Below the pieces are notes generated by a model, which saw nothing but the letters and a program-made list of their open reading frames with translations, searched no databases and had not been told where the DNA came from. The translations under genes and the position numbers were made by a program. 7,045 bases of DNA. Origin: an uncultured Treponema sp. (GTDB lineage Bacteria > Spirochaetota > Spirochaetia > Treponematales > Treponemataceae). Where the stretch lies: assembly GCA_937885475.1 (NCBI GenBank), contig CAKZZR010000256.1, positions 1 to 7,045 of the forward strand, written 5' to 3'. Shown here piece after piece: positions 6,131-7,045 of this stretch. Every line of letters begins with the position of its first letter. Position 1 is the first letter of the stretch.

Positions 6131-6865
6131 TTACAAGTCCGCGTCGATGAGCAGCAGGTGCGGGGAAGCTATTGCAATGCCTGCCGCAGGCTCTCCAACC
6201 GCGCGGCCGGCCTCGCTCACCTCCTCACGCTCCGTCTTATAGGCAAGGTAGTACATCGTTTTTGCCGATGACCAAAAAAGCGGAATCTTCGAGCCAATGC
6301 TGACCGTAATCCAGCCGTCCTCCTCGGTAAACGTTCCGGTCGCGCTGTTCGTTCCGTCCGTGGCGCTTGCCGTTCCGCCCTCCTTAAGGGTGAGCTTCAG
6401 TCCGCTCCCGGTCGTCCATTGGGCATATGCGCTCTCCCCGCTTCCGCCCATGATTTCGGAAGCGATTACCGCGTCACTTCCGACGTTAAAAAGGTAAGAG
6501 CTTACGCTGCCCGCCGAAAATTTTCCGCTCTCCGGGTCATATGTGAACGAGGCTGGCACCGCCTTTGCCTCGCCGTTCCTGTCTGTGTAGGTCGTAAGCC
6601 TGGTCTTGACGCCACTCTCTGCTTTGTACAGCGCATAGTCGCCCGCCGTTCCGCTCGTAAACGAAAGGTATTCGTACAGCTCGCTTGAGCCGTCCAGCGA
6701 AACGACCTTGTTGCGGACAATTTTTCCTGCCGAATAGCCAGGCACCTGCACCGCGTTCACCGGCGTAGAACCGCCACCGGAATCTCCGTCGTCCGAACAG
6801 GCCGCAAGGCACAACAGGGCGGCCGCACAAACCAGCGCCGCCGCCATCTTTCCCATTTTTTTCAT
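6131..6865 (-). CDS. small lipoprotein of unknown function, upstream of pullulanase
   Basis: A 244-residue protein I do not recognise. A lipoprotein signal peptide with basic MKKMGK start and hydrophobic core ends in the lipobox LAAC (Cys23). An acidic/glycine linker (24-34) leads to a body that alternates polar and aromatic residues, suggesting beta strands: LYEYLSFTSG (63-72), DYALYKAESG (76-85), ASFTYDPESGKFS (106-118), GWITVSIG (184-191) and MYYLAYK (204-210). This is the look of a small beta-barrel or sandwich, lipocalin-like at most. The last 30 residues are Ala/Gly-rich and GC-rich, with no recognisable motif. The ATG at 6865 is preferred over an in-frame GTG at 6886 because GGAGGA (6874-6869) lies just before it and MKK.. 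gives a proper signal peptide; the spacing of 3-4 nt is short. Being first in the pullulanase operon, it may help bind or handle starch at the cell surface; that is inference only. Confidence 0.85.
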   Translation of the reverse strand: MKKMGKMAAALVCAAALLCLAACSDDGDSGGGSTPVNAVQVPGYSAGKIVRNKVVSLDGSSELYEYLSFTSGTAGDYALYKAESGVKTRLTTYTDRNGEAKAVPASFTYDPESGKFSAGSVSSYLFNVGSDAVIASEIMGGSGESAYAQWTTGSGLKLTLKEGGTASATDGTNSATGTFTEEDGWITVSIGSKIPLFWSSAKTMYYLAYKTEREEVSEAGRAVGEPAAGIAIASPHLLLIDADL

Positions 6866-6886
6866 ATATCCTCCATAATTCCACAC

Positions 6887-6946
6887 TTTTTGTAATCGCC
6901 GCCGCGCTCTTAAAAGTGGCTAAGAACGCAGGGGCGATTACAAAAA
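6887..6946. repeat. 14-bp perfect inverted repeat in the leader of the lipoprotein-pullulanase operon
   Basis: TTTTTGTAATCGCC (6887-6900) and GGCGATTACAAAAA (6933-6946) are perfect complements. An inner stem, GCGCTCTT (6904-6911) with AAGAACGC (6922-6929), has one mismatch and a 10-nt loop. The structure ends 12 nt before the Shine-Dalgarno of the lipoprotein gene. No U-tract follows on either strand, so it is not a plain terminator. A leader hairpin affecting mRNA stability or translation, or paired operator half-sites, are possible. TGTAAT at 6942-6937 on the minus strand resembles a -10 box, but no convincing -35 box accompanies it. Confidence 0.6.
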
Positions 6947-7045
6947 AAACAAATTTCTTTCGATTTTTTTTGTTAAGGATTGCAGAAATTGCTCACTTTT
7001 GCGGTTAAAGAAGGTGTGGCAGATTAACGGAACGCCATGAAACTT

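Noticed and set aside
7037..7045. ATGAAACTT at the right edge as the start of a divergent plus-strand gene
   Set aside because: Only three codons are visible, no clear Shine-Dalgarno precedes it and no promoter is evident. It is possible but not supportable from this window.
6938..7045. Minus-strand open stretch of 35 codons running in from the right edge to TAA at 6938-6940
   Set aside because: It is short and A/T-rich, the residues show no domain, and its stop falls inside the 14-bp inverted repeat. A chance open stretch of this length is common.

Overview
This window reads as ordinary chromosome from a spirochaete, most probably a gut- or rumen-type Treponema. That call is an inference. 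It rests on two lipoproteins with relaxed spirochaete-style lipoboxes, a lipid-anchored type I pullulanase, A/T-rich spacers with strong Shine-Dalgarno sites, and the general look of MetK. All five protein-coding genes lie on the minus strand, so gene order runs from high to low coordinates. There are no RNA genes for translation, insertion sequences, phage genes or CRISPR arrays.

The first transcription unit (6865 down to 3262) is a two-gene starch unit. It holds a small lipoprotein of unknown function, then, 13 nt later, a 951-residue lipoprotein pullulanase with a CBM26-like starch-binding module, CBM48 and a GH13 catalytic domain. A 14-bp perfect inverted repeat sits just ahead of the first gene's ribosome binding site. 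A strong bidirectional terminator (3146-3199) closes the unit.

The second block (about 3082 down to 249) holds metK (S-adenosylmethionine synthetase), nth (endonuclease III) and a small MscS-type mechanosensitive channel. The metK leader contains a compact H-type pseudoknot that matches the SAM-II riboswitch almost nucleotide for nucleotide in its ligand-binding core. It overlaps the metK Shine-Dalgarno, so SAM should shut off translation of its own synthetase. A plausible promoter puts the transcript start right at the aptamer's 5' edge. This is the most notable item in the window, because the SAM-II family is best known from Alphaproteobacteria.

An intrinsic terminator lies between metK and nth and ends 6 nt before the nth start codon, where a ribosome binding site would be expected. 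nth and mscS overlap by one base (TGATG) and are probably translationally coupled. The left end (1-248) is non-coding. It holds two inverted repeats, one of them a terminator, and a set of three imperfect direct repeats.
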